Made by a program: the position numbers and the translations under genes
NCBI GenBank assembly: GCA_029882995.1
Contig: JAOUJV010000008.1
Coordinates: 1 to 49,245 of the forward strand
DNA from: Gammaproteobacteria bacterium
GTDB lineage: Bacteria > Pseudomonadota > Gammaproteobacteria > DAOVJZ01
Direction: 5' to 3'
DNA: 49,245 nucleotides
The notes under the pieces: model-generated
The model's input: the letters and a program-made list of their open reading frames with translations, nothing else
Databases searched by the model: none
What the model was told of the DNA's origin: nothing
In this document: positions 33,567 through 42,714 of the stretch, piece by piece
Layout: every line of letters starts with the position of its first letter
Numbering within the stretch: the stretch's first letter is position 1

Positions 33567-34925
33567 ATGTCGCAAGTTAAGATTTTGCTTGATGAAAACG
33601 AGATTCCAAAGCAGTGGTATAACGTGGTGGCGGATATGCCGAATCCTCCCACACCGCCGCTTGGGCCGGATGGCAAGCCGATTGGTCCCGAGGCGCTGAC
33701 GGCCATTTTCCCGATGTCGCTGATCGAGCAAGAGGTATCGAACCAGCGCTGGATTGATATCCCCGAACCGGTACGCGAGGCTTATCGCATGTGGCGCCCG
33801 AGCCCGTTGTTTCGTGCCGTTCATCTCGAAAAGGCACTCGGTACACCGGCAAAGATTTATTACAAGTATGAAGGTGTGAGTCCGGCCGGTTCACACAAAC
33901 CCAATACTGCAATTGCGCAGGCCTATTACAACCAGCAGGCCGGCATCAAACGCCTGACCACAGAAACCGGTGCAGGTCAGTGGGGTTCTTCTCTCGCGCT
34001 GGTCGGGCAGAAGTTTGGCATTCAGGTGCGCGTTTACATGGTGAAGGTTAGTTATGAACAAAAACCGTTTCGTCGTTCCATGATGCAAACCTGGGGTGCC
34101 GAGGTGTTGGCAAGCCCGACCGACCAGACTGAATCAGGGCGCAAGATCCTTGCCGCCGATCCGAATTCACAAGGCTCACTCGGTATTGCGATTTCCGAAG
34201 CAGTGGAAGAAGCGGCCTCGCGCGCGGATACCAACTATTCACTCGGTTCTGTGCTTAATCACGTGTTATTACACCAGACTGTGATTGGACAGGAAGCGAA
34301 GAAACAGCTCGAGATGGTGGGTGATTATCCGGACATGATCTTTGCACCGTGCGGCGGCGGTTCCAACTTTGGTGGTATTGCGTTTCCGTTTTTTGCCGAC
34401 AAGGCGGCGGGCAAGAATATACGACTGGTGGCGGTGGAGCCGACGTCGTGCCCGACCTTAACCAAGGGCAAGTATGCGTATGACTTTGGTGATACGGTTG
34501 GCCTGACCCCGTTAATGAAAATGTACACACTCGGACATGACTTTATGCCGCCGGGGATTCACGCAGGTGGTCTGCGTTATCATGGTGATTCGGCACTGGT
34601 GTCACAACTTTATAGTGAAGGTTTGATCGAGGCAGTGGCCGTGCCGCAGGTCGCGACGTTTGAAGCCGGTGTGTTGTTCGCCAAGACCGAAGGCATTATT
34701 CCGGCGCCGGAATCCAACCACGCGATCCGCGCCTGCATTGATGAGGCCATGCGCTGCAAGGAAAGCGGTGAACCGAAAACATTGTTGTTCAATCTTTCCG
34801 GTCACGGACATTTTGACATGGCCGCCTATGATCGTTATTTCCAGAATGAGCTCGAGGATTATGACTACCCGGAAGAGGCGATCAAAAAATCAATGGCAAA
34901 CCTGCCTGATGTGGATTTTCCATAA
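33567..34925 (+). CDS. TrpB2-type tryptophan synthase beta-like enzyme
   Basis: The 452-residue PLP enzyme has the Schiff-base lysine in GSHKPN (K111), the [13 protein letters not shown] block and the phosphate-binding CGGGSNFGG. The N-terminal extension and length of about 450 residues are typical of TrpB2, which lacks the TrpA-contacting regions of TrpB1 and works alone to join indole and serine. There is no trpA or other trp gene nearby, which supports a stand-alone indole-salvage role. It is GC-richer than the island genes to its left. Confidence 0.88.
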   Translation: MSQVKILLDENEIPKQWYNVVADMPNPPTPPLGPDGKPIGPEALTAIFPMSLIEQEVSNQRWIDIPEPVREAYRMWRPSPLFRAVHLEKALGTPAKIYYKYEGVSPAGSHKPNTAIAQAYYNQQAGIKRLTTETGAGQWGSSLALVGQKFGIQVRVYMVKVSYEQKPFRRSMMQTWGAEVLASPTDQTESGRKILAADPNSQGSLGIAISEAVEEAASRADTNYSLGSVLNHVLLHQTVIGQEAKKQLEMVGDYPDMIFAPCGGGSNFGGIAFPFFADKAAGKNIRLVAVEPTSCPTLTKGKYAYDFGDTVGLTPLMKMYTLGHDFMPPGIHAGGLRYHGDSALVSQLYSEGLIEAVAVPQVATFEAGVLFAKTEGIIPAPESNHAIRACIDEAMRCKESGEPKTLLFNLSGHGHFDMAAYDRYFQNELEDYDYPEEAIKKSMANLPDVDFP

Positions 34926-35050
34926 GGCAGGAACCCTTTTGTTTCATCCGGGATACGAGACTATGCTACCTGTTATAGTTATATCTATATAATATATATC
35001 ACTACATACGAGACATAAGCAAAATTCTCAGGGCAAAAACAATTAGTTTT

Positions 35051-36412
35051 ATGAAGTTAAAGAATTTTTTTCACAATTTAAAGGATAAGGAATTGCTTGG
35101 CCTGAACGAGCAATTAGTGCTTTCAATGGAACAGGAAGCAGATAAGGCAATCGCAAAGCGTTCTATTCCGGGATCAGTTGTGTTATTCCTTCTCTTGTCT
35201 ATTTCAGCATTCATATCTGATATTGAGTCAGATATTCCGATTTTTTATTACACACTGCTATCGTTATCGATACTGACGATTGTGATACATCTTTTTCTGG
35301 TGCGCTCACTGGAACAACAAACAGATGAAAGCATAACCCGTTGGAAGATAAAGTTTAGCCTGATTGTTTTGTTTTCAAGTATTAATTGGAGCATATTCAG
35401 TAGCTGGGCGCTTATCCAATATGGCATTGAAATTTCAACATTGGAGTATTTGCTTTTTACAGCGGGCATTGCGAGTGGTGCCGCCTCAGCGCTGTTTGTC
35501 TGGAAACGGCTTGCACAGATGTACCTGACGATATTATTGATACCAATAATTATTGTAATGGAGACTCAAATAGCTGATCCAGACTCAATTATTCTGGGTT
35601 TGGGATTTGCATTGTATTTTATCTTTTTGTTTTACCAGATATATCGTTCAAACGATGAATACTGGATTGCATTACTTAACAACAGAAAGCTTGAAATTCA
35701 GACACAGGAACTGACAGAGGCCAACCGGATAAAGACAGAATTTTTGTCCAACATGAGTCATGAATTGCGTACACCGCTTAATGCGATCCTGGGTTATGGG
35801 CAACTGCTGGAGTTGGATATCAAGGATGATAATCAAAAGACACAAGTTAAAGAAATACTCAATGCGGGTAATCATCTATTAACAATGATTAACGAGTTGC
35901 TTGATTTGTCCAAAATAGAGGCTGGAAAGATCGAAGTGACAATGCAAAACTGCCAGCTGAATAATATCATTGAAGAATGTGCTGTATTAATTAAACCGTT
36001 GGCAGAGGCAAATTCGATACAGATTATAAATAATACCGAGCATGGCCCTTCTTATTTTGCTTATGTTGATGTCTTGCGATTTAAGCAGGTGATGCTTAAT
36101 CTGCTTTCCAATGCGATAAAATATAATTGTGACAATGGTTCTATAACAATCAATATAGAACAGGTAAATTCGAAACGTTTGCGTATAGAAGTCAGTGATA
36201 CTGGTCAAGGTCTTTCGCAAGAACAGCAAGAGAGATTGTTCACTCGATTTACGCGTTTGGAGGGTCATAAAAATATCGAGGGCACCGGTATTGGTCTGTC
36301 CATATCCAAACAAATTATTGAGCTGATGGATGGCGCAATTGGTGTTGAGAGTGAAGAAGGTAAGGGCAGTAAGTTCTGGATTGAAGTGGCAGTTGGTTCT
36401 GAAACTGAATAG
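35051..36412 (+). CDS. Membrane-bound sensor histidine kinase
   Basis: The 453-residue kinase has five or six N-terminal membrane helices (residues 38-205) and a short coiled coil. A HisKA domain follows with phospho-acceptor motif SHELRTPLNA (H near 237), then an HATPase domain with N-box NLLSNAIKYN, DTGQGLS and GTGIGLS. There is no periplasmic sensor loop, so it may sense a membrane signal. No response regulator is adjacent, so it is an orphan within this window. It lies 125 bases after trpB2. Confidence 0.88.
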   Translation: MKLKNFFHNLKDKELLGLNEQLVLSMEQEADKAIAKRSIPGSVVLFLLLSISAFISDIESDIPIFYYTLLSLSILTIVIHLFLVRSLEQQTDESITRWKIKFSLIVLFSSINWSIFSSWALIQYGIEISTLEYLLFTAGIASGAASALFVWKRLAQMYLTILLIPIIIVMETQIADPDSIILGLGFALYFIFLFYQIYRSNDEYWIALLNNRKLEIQTQELTEANRIKTEFLSNMSHELRTPLNAILGYGQLLELDIKDDNQKTQVKEILNAGNHLLTMINELLDLSKIEAGKIEVTMQNCQLNNIIEECAVLIKPLAEANSIQIINNTEHGPSYFAYVDVLRFKQVMLNLLSNAIKYNCDNGSITINIEQVNSKRLRIEVSDTGQGLSQEQQERLFTRFTRLEGHKNIEGTGIGLSISKQIIELMDGAIGVESEEGKGSKFWIEVAVGSETE

Positions 36413-36461
36413 GGTGGTACAAAGGCAAGCATGCCGGGATCACCAGAGGTAGTGTGTAACC

Positions 36462-36743
36462 ATGGCTAAAGAAGCATTGGTATTTGAAGTTGGTGAGTCG
36501 GGTTTTGATCGTTATGTGATTGAGAATTCGCATAAGGTGCCCGTGTTTGTCGAGTTTATGGGCATGTGGTCAGAACCTTGTGAATCGTCAGTCATGCAAA
36601 AAGTTTTTGCTGAAGGTTTGACGGTGGCAGCCTGGGTTTCAATGTGGGAGGCGCTAGCTACTTTTCTGATAAACTGGACGCCCATCAGCAAAAAGATAAT
36701 GCTTTACAAACGTATTGCTAACACTTCTGTACAGTTTGTATGA
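36462..36743 (+). pseudogene. Broken thioredoxin-like gene
   Basis: The first 43 codons read like the start of a YbbN-type or other thioredoxin-family protein (VPVFVEFMGMWSEPCES), with only one active-site cysteine (WSEPC). After that the sequence no longer resembles the fold. In another frame from about 36625, a protein-like stretch (GFNVGGASYFSDKLDAHQQ) ends at a stop near 36722. This looks like a gene start joined to unrelated or frame-shifted sequence. Its last codon overlaps the next gene by ATGA. Confidence 0.6.
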
Positions 36744-36994
36744 ATACAGATCCACTGGACAAACTTCCCGCTATTTTAAAAAAAGATTTGGACAAGAATC
36801 TATGCACCTGCATGGATGTGCCCAGGATGGACATCATTAATGCCATTGTGAACGGGGCGACCACGCTGGATGCTGTTAAAAAAGAAACTTATGCGGCAAC
36901 GGGTGCCAGGTGTTGTGAGCAAGAGGTAGAACGTTTGATTGAGTGTTTGACTGGGCCTGAACCACGTAGAAGGGGAAGGAAGTGGAGAAAATGA
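36740..36994 (+). CDS. BFD-like [2Fe-2S] protein
   Basis: The 84-residue protein has the BFD pattern CTC (C22, C24) followed about 34 residues later by a cysteine pair (GARCCEQEVERL, C58-C59), plus the usual VNGATTLDAVKKET helix. Classical BFD domains end with C-x-x-C; here the two cysteines are adjacent, so the cluster ligands may be altered. The family includes bacterioferritin-associated ferredoxin, but the basic tail (RRRGRKWRK) is unusual. It follows the broken thioredoxin gene with an ATGA overlap. Confidence 0.7.
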   Translation: MNTDPLDKLPAILKKDLDKNLCTCMDVPRMDIINAIVNGATTLDAVKKETYAATGARCCEQEVERLIECLTGPEPRRRGRKWRK

Positions 36995-37027
36995 ATAAGG
37001 CCTTTAATTTAAGTTAAATTCATTATT

Positions 37028-37048
37028 CCCTCTCCCTGGGGGAGAGGG
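37028..37048. repeat. Short dispersed palindrome, CCCTCTCCC family
   Basis: CCCTCTCCC (37028-37036) pairs with GGGAGAGGG (37040-37048) around a three-base loop. It is another copy of the element at 9411-9431. Confidence 0.7.
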
Positions 37049-37147
37049 GGTTTATGGTGTGGCAGGAATGACGACAGGTTTTACCTGTTATGACGGTGGG
37101 AGTGCTATCATGGCTGTCATCGAGCCACTCACTAAACGAGCTAACTT

Positions 37148-37681
37148 ATGAATAACCTCTTTACCCTTTTTACGCGTTTTGCCAATAGCCCCTGGTATTG
37201 GCTGATGTATGTTGCGGGTGGCTCGGGGTTGTTGGGTGTGGCGCTGTATTATCAATATCGGCTGAATGAACTGCCGTGTGTGCTTTGTATTCATGTGCGG
37301 TTGTGGATTGCCTTGCTGGTGTTGGTGGGGGTTGCCGGTTTGCTCTCCAATAAATTTAGAGAGATGAAAGTATTGCTTCATACTTCAGTTGTGTTGATTG
37401 CCGTTGCACTGGCTGAGCGTTCGTATCAGTTGCTGGGTACGGAGCGTGGTTTTGTTGAAGGCGAGTGCGGTTTTGATATCGGTTTGCCATCCTGGTTTGC
37501 CATCGAGCAGTGGCTACCGTGGTTGTTTCGGGTTGAAACGTCTTGTGGTTATACGCCGGTGATTATGTTTGGTATTACCATGGCGGAATCGTTAATGGTG
37601 ATGTCAGTGATGATGTTGCTGGTCGCACTGTCTGCACTGGCGGCTTCGTTTTGCGGTAACAGCCAATCTGAAATCCGCTAG
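37148..37681 (+). CDS. dsbB: Disulfide bond formation protein B (DsbB)
   Basis: The 177-residue membrane protein has four helices and the two periplasmic cysteine pairs of DsbB: C44-V-L-C47 in loop one, and C107 with C133 in loop two (GECGFD and ETSCGY). The GLPSWFAIEQWLPWLF block is diagnostic. It reoxidises DsbA and passes electrons to quinone. No dsbA is in the window. The double thioredoxin-fold protein at 398 is the only other periplasmic thiol protein seen here. Confidence 0.93.
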   Translation: MNNLFTLFTRFANSPWYWLMYVAGGSGLLGVALYYQYRLNELPCVLCIHVRLWIALLVLVGVAGLLSNKFREMKVLLHTSVVLIAVALAERSYQLLGTERGFVEGECGFDIGLPSWFAIEQWLPWLFRVETSCGYTPVIMFGITMAESLMVMSVMMLLVALSALAASFCGNSQSEIR

Positions 37682-37722
37682 CCGGTCTTTTCTGAATTCA
37701 ACGTGATATTAAGGGAGCGATT

Positions 37723-38136
37723 ATGCCTGCAACATTAAAAGGTTCTTGTCTGTGCGGTTCTGTTCAATATGAAGTCACCGGCGAGCCGCAACGTTTTTAT
37801 CATTGCCATTGTCAGCGTTGCCGCAAGGCAACGGGTACCGGCCATGGGAGTATTGTGATGATGACGCCAGTCACTGGTATTACCTGGATCAAGGGTGAAG
37901 ACCTGTTGGGGCGTTACAAGGTGCCGGAGGCAGAGCGGTTTTATACTTGTTTTTGTACTCAGTGTGGTGGTCCGATGCCACGCACTGTGCCCGAGCTGGA
38001 TGCGGTGTTTATTCCGGCGGGTTCGCTGGATACCGAATCGCCGATTCCGGCGCAGGCGCGTATTTTCTGGGATTCGCGTGCCGAGTGGTCTTGTTCGGAT
38101 GCGTTGCCGCATTTTGCGGAGTACCCGCCGGCGTAG
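37723..38136 (+). CDS. GFA family (CENP-V/GFA) zinc protein
   Basis: The 137-residue protein has the GFA fold motifs GSCLCGSVQYEV (residues 7-18), CHCQRCRKATG (zinc cysteines C28, C30, C33) and a later CFCTQCGG pair. The family includes glutathione-dependent formaldehyde-activating proteins, but most members have no proven activity. A good ribosome site (GGGAG) precedes the ATG. A truncated relative lies at 32470-32544. Confidence 0.82.
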   Translation: MPATLKGSCLCGSVQYEVTGEPQRFYHCHCQRCRKATGTGHGSIVMMTPVTGITWIKGEDLLGRYKVPEAERFYTCFCTQCGGPMPRTVPELDAVFIPAGSLDTESPIPAQARIFWDSRAEWSCSDALPHFAEYPPA

Positions 38137-38151
38137 TGCGGGTGTAGTTAT

Positions 38152-38213
38152 CTTTCGCCAAGCTCAGGACGAACGGATTTTAAAATAAGTTAGTCATGCC
38201 GGGCTTGACCCGG
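38152..38213. repeat. Two short palindromic repeat fragments
   Basis: CTTTCGCCAAGCTCAGGACG with ACGG following (38152-38176) is the right half of a GTTCGTCCTGAGC-type repeat in inverted orientation. CCGGG (38199-38203) and CCCGG (38209-38213) form a hairpin of a common intergenic type. Both lie between the GFA gene and the second toxin-antitoxin locus. Confidence 0.55.
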
Positions 38214-38335
38214 TATCTCGTAATACGGTGCAAAGGTTTAGGGGGCGCGCCTCTAGGCTGTGGATTTTGTGTTCAACAGAATTCCTTCTATAAAACAATA
38301 ATTTATAAAGCAGTATTAATTTTTAATGCGACAAC

Positions 38336-38376
38336 AATTTACAGAAACTTGCAAAAAATGGAAGTTAGTGTAAATT
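38336..38376. promoter_or_regulatory. Inverted repeat, predicted operator of AbiE locus
   Basis: AATTTACAGAAACTT (38336-38350) and AAGTTAGTGTAAATT (38362-38376) match as inverted copies at 13 of 15 positions around an 11-base spacer, ending 6 bases before the antitoxin ATG. AbiEi antitoxins bind such pairs to repress their own promoter. The ribosome site of the gene is poor, and the repeat overlaps the place where the core promoter should lie. Confidence 0.65.
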
Positions 38377-38382
38377 ATTAGC

Positions 38383-39033
38383 ATGACACCTCTGACTGAA
38401 ATCATCCTCGACTCAGGCAATGCGGATCGAGTTTTATCTGTTCAACAGCTTGAACGCTTGCTGGGTGGTAGCAGTGCGCGTCGCTATGGGTTGGTGAACA
38501 GAGCGTTGAAAGCGGGTGAGTTGCTAAAGGCGCGACGGGGCTTGTATGTATTGGCTGAAAAATATCGTCAACATCCGCTTCATGAATTTGTTTTGGCTCA
38601 GCAATGGGTGCCGGGTAGCTATGTTTCAGCAGAGACAGCATTGAGCTTTCATAACTGGATTCCTGAAGGAGTGCATAGCGTTGTGAGCATGACGCTTGGT
38701 GGCAAGTCGATGGAATTTACGCATGAGGTTTTTGGAAAATTCGAATTTTGTCGAATGACTGTGAAGCAAGGTTATTTTTTGCAAGCGGTGGCAAGGCATG
38801 AATTGCAAAACCAGATCGCGTTGATTGCAGAACCTGTGCGGGCATTGCTGGATATGGTGTATCTGCGCAAGCTGAAATGGCAGGGACTGGATTATTTGTT
38901 AGAGGGATTGCGCATTGATGAGCAAGCGTTAAAGGCTGTACCATCTTTGAGCATTACAATGTTGCTGGACGTATATAAAGGGAAAAGGGAACAACTGTTC
39001 ATTGAAGAACTGCTAAGGGAGCTAGGGTTATGA
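38383..39033 (+). CDS. abiEi: AbiEi-family type IV antitoxin
   Basis: The 216-residue protein has an N-terminal winged helix (LSVQQLERLLGG, then LVNRALKAGELLKARRGLYVL), which is the usual AbiEi opening. A C-terminal antitoxin domain with SAETALSFHNWIPE and the PVRALLDMVYLRK block follows. It represses the operon and neutralises the toxin. The toxin ATG overlaps its stop as ATGA. This is a smaller, more classical protein than the antitoxin at 12055. Confidence 0.85.
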   Translation: MTPLTEIILDSGNADRVLSVQQLERLLGGSSARRYGLVNRALKAGELLKARRGLYVLAEKYRQHPLHEFVLAQQWVPGSYVSAETALSFHNWIPEGVHSVVSMTLGGKSMEFTHEVFGKFEFCRMTVKQGYFLQAVARHELQNQIALIAEPVRALLDMVYLRKLKWQGLDYLLEGLRIDEQALKAVPSLSITMLLDVYKGKREQLFIEELLRELGL

Positions 39034-39878
39034 TTGATTTGATTCAAAAGCGATTGCTGGATTATGGCGCAGGTAATGCGTTGGAAGAAGAGAATGCACT
39101 CAAGGAAATCGCGCAGGAGATTATGTTATTTGCATTGTGGCAAGCCGGTTTTTTTGAGGTGGGCGCATTTCAAGGCGGGACAAGCTTGAGGATTTTGCAT
39201 GGTATGTCACGTTTTTCGGAAGATATTGATTTTATTATGCGCAAGCCTGATCCGGAATTTGTATGGCAGCCTTATCTGGACAAGCTTGCGAGCACATGTA
39301 ATGAGTTTGGTATTGAGCCGGAAGTACTCGACAGAAATAACATGGATAAAAACATCAAGGCGGCAGTGATTAAGGATACATCCATTGCCAACCAGCTTAA
39401 TTTAAGTTTTGTAAATAATACGGGTGCTCGTCAATTAAAGATTAAACTGGAAATTGATTGTAATCCTCCTGCGGGTTCCGGTTTTGATTATACCTACATG
39501 GATTTTCCTGTTGATTTTGAAGTATGTCATCAGGATCTGGCTAGCAATTTTGCATTAAAAACACATGCCTTGTTATGTCGACCTTATATTAAAGGTAGAG
39601 ATTGGTATGATTTTAACTGGTATGTTGCACAAGGGGTGAAGCCCAATCTTTTATTATTGCAAAATGCGTTGGTTCAATATGGCCCATGGAAAGGGCAAGA
39701 AATCAATGTTGATGAGAAATGGTTGCTCACAGAATTAGGGAAAAAGATTGCTTCAATCCAATGGCAAGATGCGGCAGAGGATGTTAAACGCTTTTTACAA
39801 CCATTAGAGCAGAAGAGTCTGTCGATTTGGAGTGAAAAATTGTTTATGAGTAAGCTTGAAAAGCTGAAGCGGTTATAA
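39030..39878 (+). CDS. abiEii: AbiEii-family nucleotidyltransferase toxin
   Basis: The 282-residue toxin has the DNA polymerase beta-like signature GGTSLR (49-54) and SEDIDF (63-68) with both metal aspartates, and the later conserved LCRPYIKGRDWYDFNWY block. AbiEii toxins arrest growth and provide phage abortive infection. Translation is coupled to the antitoxin through ATGA. All key residues are present, so it should be active. Confidence 0.88.
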   Translation: MIDLIQKRLLDYGAGNALEEENALKEIAQEIMLFALWQAGFFEVGAFQGGTSLRILHGMSRFSEDIDFIMRKPDPEFVWQPYLDKLASTCNEFGIEPEVLDRNNMDKNIKAAVIKDTSIANQLNLSFVNNTGARQLKIKLEIDCNPPAGSGFDYTYMDFPVDFEVCHQDLASNFALKTHALLCRPYIKGRDWYDFNWYVAQGVKPNLLLLQNALVQYGPWKGQEINVDEKWLLTELGKKIASIQWQDAAEDVKRFLQPLEQKSLSIWSEKLFMSKLEKLKRL

Positions 39879-39900
39879 GCATTCTAAACTTGAGCAAGTT

Positions 39901-40635
39901 ATGACACCGGAAACTTATCTCGCTGCCTTTTTTATTCTCCTGATCGCTTATTTGATTCGCGGCATCACCGGTTTTGGTTCCGGTTTGATCGCGATCCCGT
40001 TGCTAGCGCACTTTTTACCGTTGACCTTTGTTGTACCGCTGGTATTGGTGCTGGATTTCACGGCATCAATTGTGATCAGTCGGCATATGCATTTGCAGGT
40101 GCGTTGGGAGGAAATCCGGTTTTTGTTGCCGACGAGTATTGCGGGTGTTTTACTGGGTACGTTTTTGCTGGTGAGTTTGCCGCGTGAGCCGTTGCTGGTC
40201 GGACTGGGCTTGTTCGTTATCTTTTTTGGTTTGCGTTATGTGTTTAACATACACAGTGAAAAACCGATCAGCCGGTGGTGGGCAGTGCCTACCGGTTTGA
40301 GTGGTGGCATGATTGGTGCCATGTTTGGTACCGGCGGCCCGCCTTACGTGGTGTATCTCTCACATCGTTTGCATGACAAAACCCAATTGCGCGGGACTTT
40401 GTCGGGCTTGTTTATGCTCGATGGTGCACTGCGTGTTATTACCTTCCTGTTTTTTGGTCTTCTTCTTCAGGATGATATGTTTATCTCGTTATTGATTGCA
40501 TTACCGTTGATGGGGCTGGGGCTTTATTTAGGCAACAAGATACATTTAGGGATCACGCACCGCCAGCAGTTGGCGATTATTGGCGGTTTATTGCTGATCA
40601 GTGGCGGTTCCTTGTTGTGGAAGGCGTTGGTATGA
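39901..40635 (+). CDS. TauE/SafE (TSUP) family transporter
   Basis: The 244-residue membrane protein has about eight helices and the two family repeats: IRGITGFGSGLIAIPLL in the first half and MIGAMFGTGGPPYVVYL in the second. The family exports sulfite, sulfonates or other small sulfur compounds, or imports them in some members. It starts 22 bases after the toxin gene but is GC-richer and unlikely to be part of that locus. Confidence 0.82.
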   Translation: MTPETYLAAFFILLIAYLIRGITGFGSGLIAIPLLAHFLPLTFVVPLVLVLDFTASIVISRHMHLQVRWEEIRFLLPTSIAGVLLGTFLLVSLPREPLLVGLGLFVIFFGLRYVFNIHSEKPISRWWAVPTGLSGGMIGAMFGTGGPPYVVYLSHRLHDKTQLRGTLSGLFMLDGALRVITFLFFGLLLQDDMFISLLIALPLMGLGLYLGNKIHLGITHRQQLAIIGGLLLISGGSLLWKALV

Positions 40636-40777
40636 TGGCACACGCAATCGCACGGTTAGTGTGCAGATTTATGGGGAATAATGACCCAGAAATGTAATTC
40701 CAATATAAACTCTGGCATATTTATTTCGGATACATGGCATACAATTTTCTCAATGGAGATTAAAGGAGAGAATAACT

Positions 40778-41251
40778 ATGCTTGAAAAAGACCAGATTGC
40801 ACCGGTATTCAGCACTCCCAACCAGAATAACAAGATAATTAACCTTGCTGATTACAAGGGAAGTAAAAACGTGGTGCTGTATTTTTATCCCAAAGATGAC
40901 ACATCGGGATGTACTATAGAGGCCAATGAGTTCACAGAACTGGCAGATAAATTTATCAACGCCGATGCAGTGGTGCTGGGTGTGAGCAAGGATTCTTGCG
41001 ATAGTCATCAGGCGTTTATCGACAAGTACAATATCAAGGTAGATCTGCTGGCCGATACATCAGGTGAGCTGTGTGACACCTACGGTGTCTGGCAGGAAAA
41101 GGAAAAGAACGGAGAGAAAAAAATGGGTATTGTACGTTCCACCTTTTTGATTGATAAAGAAGGTCTGCTGGTTGATGCGCAGTACGGCGTCAAGCCGGAA
41201 GGTCATGCGCAGGAAATCCTGCTAAAGGTACAGGCACTTCAGGATCTCTGA
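40778..41251 (+). CDS. bcp: Peroxiredoxin, Bcp/PrxQ type
   Basis: The 157-residue protein has the peroxidatic cysteine in YPKDDTSGCTIEANEF (C45). The second cysteine usual at position 50 in E. coli Bcp is replaced by Asn; C74 (KDSCDSH) is placed to be the resolving cysteine instead, as in some PrxQ relatives. It reduces peroxides using thioredoxin. A strong AGGAG ribosome site precedes the ATG. The sdaA gene begins 10 bases after the stop, so the two form one transcript. Confidence 0.9.
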   Translation: MLEKDQIAPVFSTPNQNNKIINLADYKGSKNVVLYFYPKDDTSGCTIEANEFTELADKFINADAVVLGVSKDSCDSHQAFIDKYNIKVDLLADTSGELCDTYGVWQEKEKNGEKKMGIVRSTFLIDKEGLLVDAQYGVKPEGHAQEILLKVQALQDL

Positions 41252-41261
41252 AGCCCTCGCC

Positions 41262-42641
41262 ATGTTTATCAGCACACTGGAGCTTTTTAAAATCGGGATC
41301 GGTCCCTCGAGTTCACATACTTTGGGGCCGATGATCGCGGCCAAAGCATTTATTGATCAACTCAAACAAAAAAAGCTGACAGAGTGTATTAATGGTAATG
41401 CAGTTCTGCGCTGTACCCTGAAAGGTTCACTGGCCTTTACCGGCAAGGGGCATTCCACTGATCGTGCGATTGTGTTGGGTGTGCACGGACATGAACCGGC
41501 ACAACTGGCAACACAGGATGTCGAGCAACGGGTAAACCAGTTGTGGTGCACAGACAAAATACAGATTGATGATGTTGGTAGCCTTGGTTTTAATCCTGAA
41601 ACACACATTGTGTTTGATAAGGGTGAGCCACTGCCGGAACATCCCAATGGTATGGTGTTTGAGGTACTGGGGCCGGATAACGAGATTGTATTCAGTGAGA
41701 CATATTTTTCTCTTGGTGGCGGCTTCATCAGTACCCTGGATGAGATTCGTAATCTGAAAGCACCGGTAAAGATAAACACATCAGGTTCTTATCCTTATCC
41801 ATTTGATTCTGCTGCGGCCATGTTGCAAATGGCGAGTGATCATGAACATTCAATTGCAGACATGAAGCGCAAGAATGAAGGTAAAAACCTGTCGGATGAA
41901 ACCCTGAATAAAGGAATGGATGCAATCTGGCAATCCATGACGCAATGCATCAAGACCGGTTTATCTACCGACGGTATTTTACCTGGCGGCCTTGAGATTA
42001 AACGGCGTGCAAAAGATTTATATCAGCAAATCAGTTCAAACTCGGATAACGTCACGATTAATGACTGGTTGTGTGCCTATGCCATGGCCGTGAATGAAGA
42101 AAATGCAGCCGGTCATATGGTGGTAACAGCACCGACTAATGGTGCAGCCGGTGTGATACCGGCTGTGTTGTATTATTTTGTGCATCATGAAAACGGTACT
42201 ACCGAACAAGTGTATGATTTTTTGCTGACAGCAGCGGCCATTGGTGGATTAATCAAACATCGCAGTTCGATTTCCGGTGCAGAAGTGGGATGTCAGGGTG
42301 AAGTCGGTTCGGCGGCAGCCATGGCGGCGGCCGGGTTGTGTGCCGTGCGTGGCGGTACACCCAAACAAATTGAAAACGCCGCTGAAATTGCACTTGAACA
42401 TCATCTGGGTATGACCTGTGATCCGGTGAACGGATTGGTGCAGGTGCCTTGTATTGAACGCAATGGCTTTGGTGCGATTAAGGCCTACACGGCGGCATCA
42501 TTGGCGATTCGCGGCAGTGGTCAACATTTTATGCCATTGGATAATTGTATTGCCGCAATGAAGCAAACCGGGCTGGAAATGTCGCAAAAATATAAGGAAA
42601 CCTCATTAGGCGGGCTCGCCGTCAGTTTTATTGAATGTTGA
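41262..42641 (+). CDS. sdaA: L-serine ammonia-lyase (SdaA), iron-sulfur type
   Basis: The 459-residue enzyme has the N-terminal signature GPSSSHTLGPM and three cluster cysteines in GCQGEVGSA, MTCDPVNG and PCIERN. It deaminates serine to pyruvate with a [4Fe-4S] cluster. Both domains are fused in one chain, as in E. coli. The cluster is oxygen-sensitive, which may explain the co-transcribed peroxiredoxin directly upstream. Confidence 0.94.
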   Translation: MFISTLELFKIGIGPSSSHTLGPMIAAKAFIDQLKQKKLTECINGNAVLRCTLKGSLAFTGKGHSTDRAIVLGVHGHEPAQLATQDVEQRVNQLWCTDKIQIDDVGSLGFNPETHIVFDKGEPLPEHPNGMVFEVLGPDNEIVFSETYFSLGGGFISTLDEIRNLKAPVKINTSGSYPYPFDSAAAMLQMASDHEHSIADMKRKNEGKNLSDETLNKGMDAIWQSMTQCIKTGLSTDGILPGGLEIKRRAKDLYQQISSNSDNVTINDWLCAYAMAVNEENAAGHMVVTAPTNGAAGVIPAVLYYFVHHENGTTEQVYDFLLTAAAIGGLIKHRSSISGAEVGCQGEVGSAAAMAAAGLCAVRGGTPKQIENAAEIALEHHLGMTCDPVNGLVQVPCIERNGFGAIKAYTAASLAIRGSGQHFMPLDNCIAAMKQTGLEMSQKYKETSLGGLAVSFIEC

Positions 42642-42714
42642 AGACTGATAAAAAATTCAGGTTTTCGATTTAATGATTTAAGATAAGCCTTACTCCAAAT
42701 TCACAGGGCTTATT

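Noticed and set aside
33567-34925. trpB as part of a tryptophan operon
   Set aside because: No trpA, trpC or trpF is nearby and the length and N terminus fit the stand-alone TrpB2 type.
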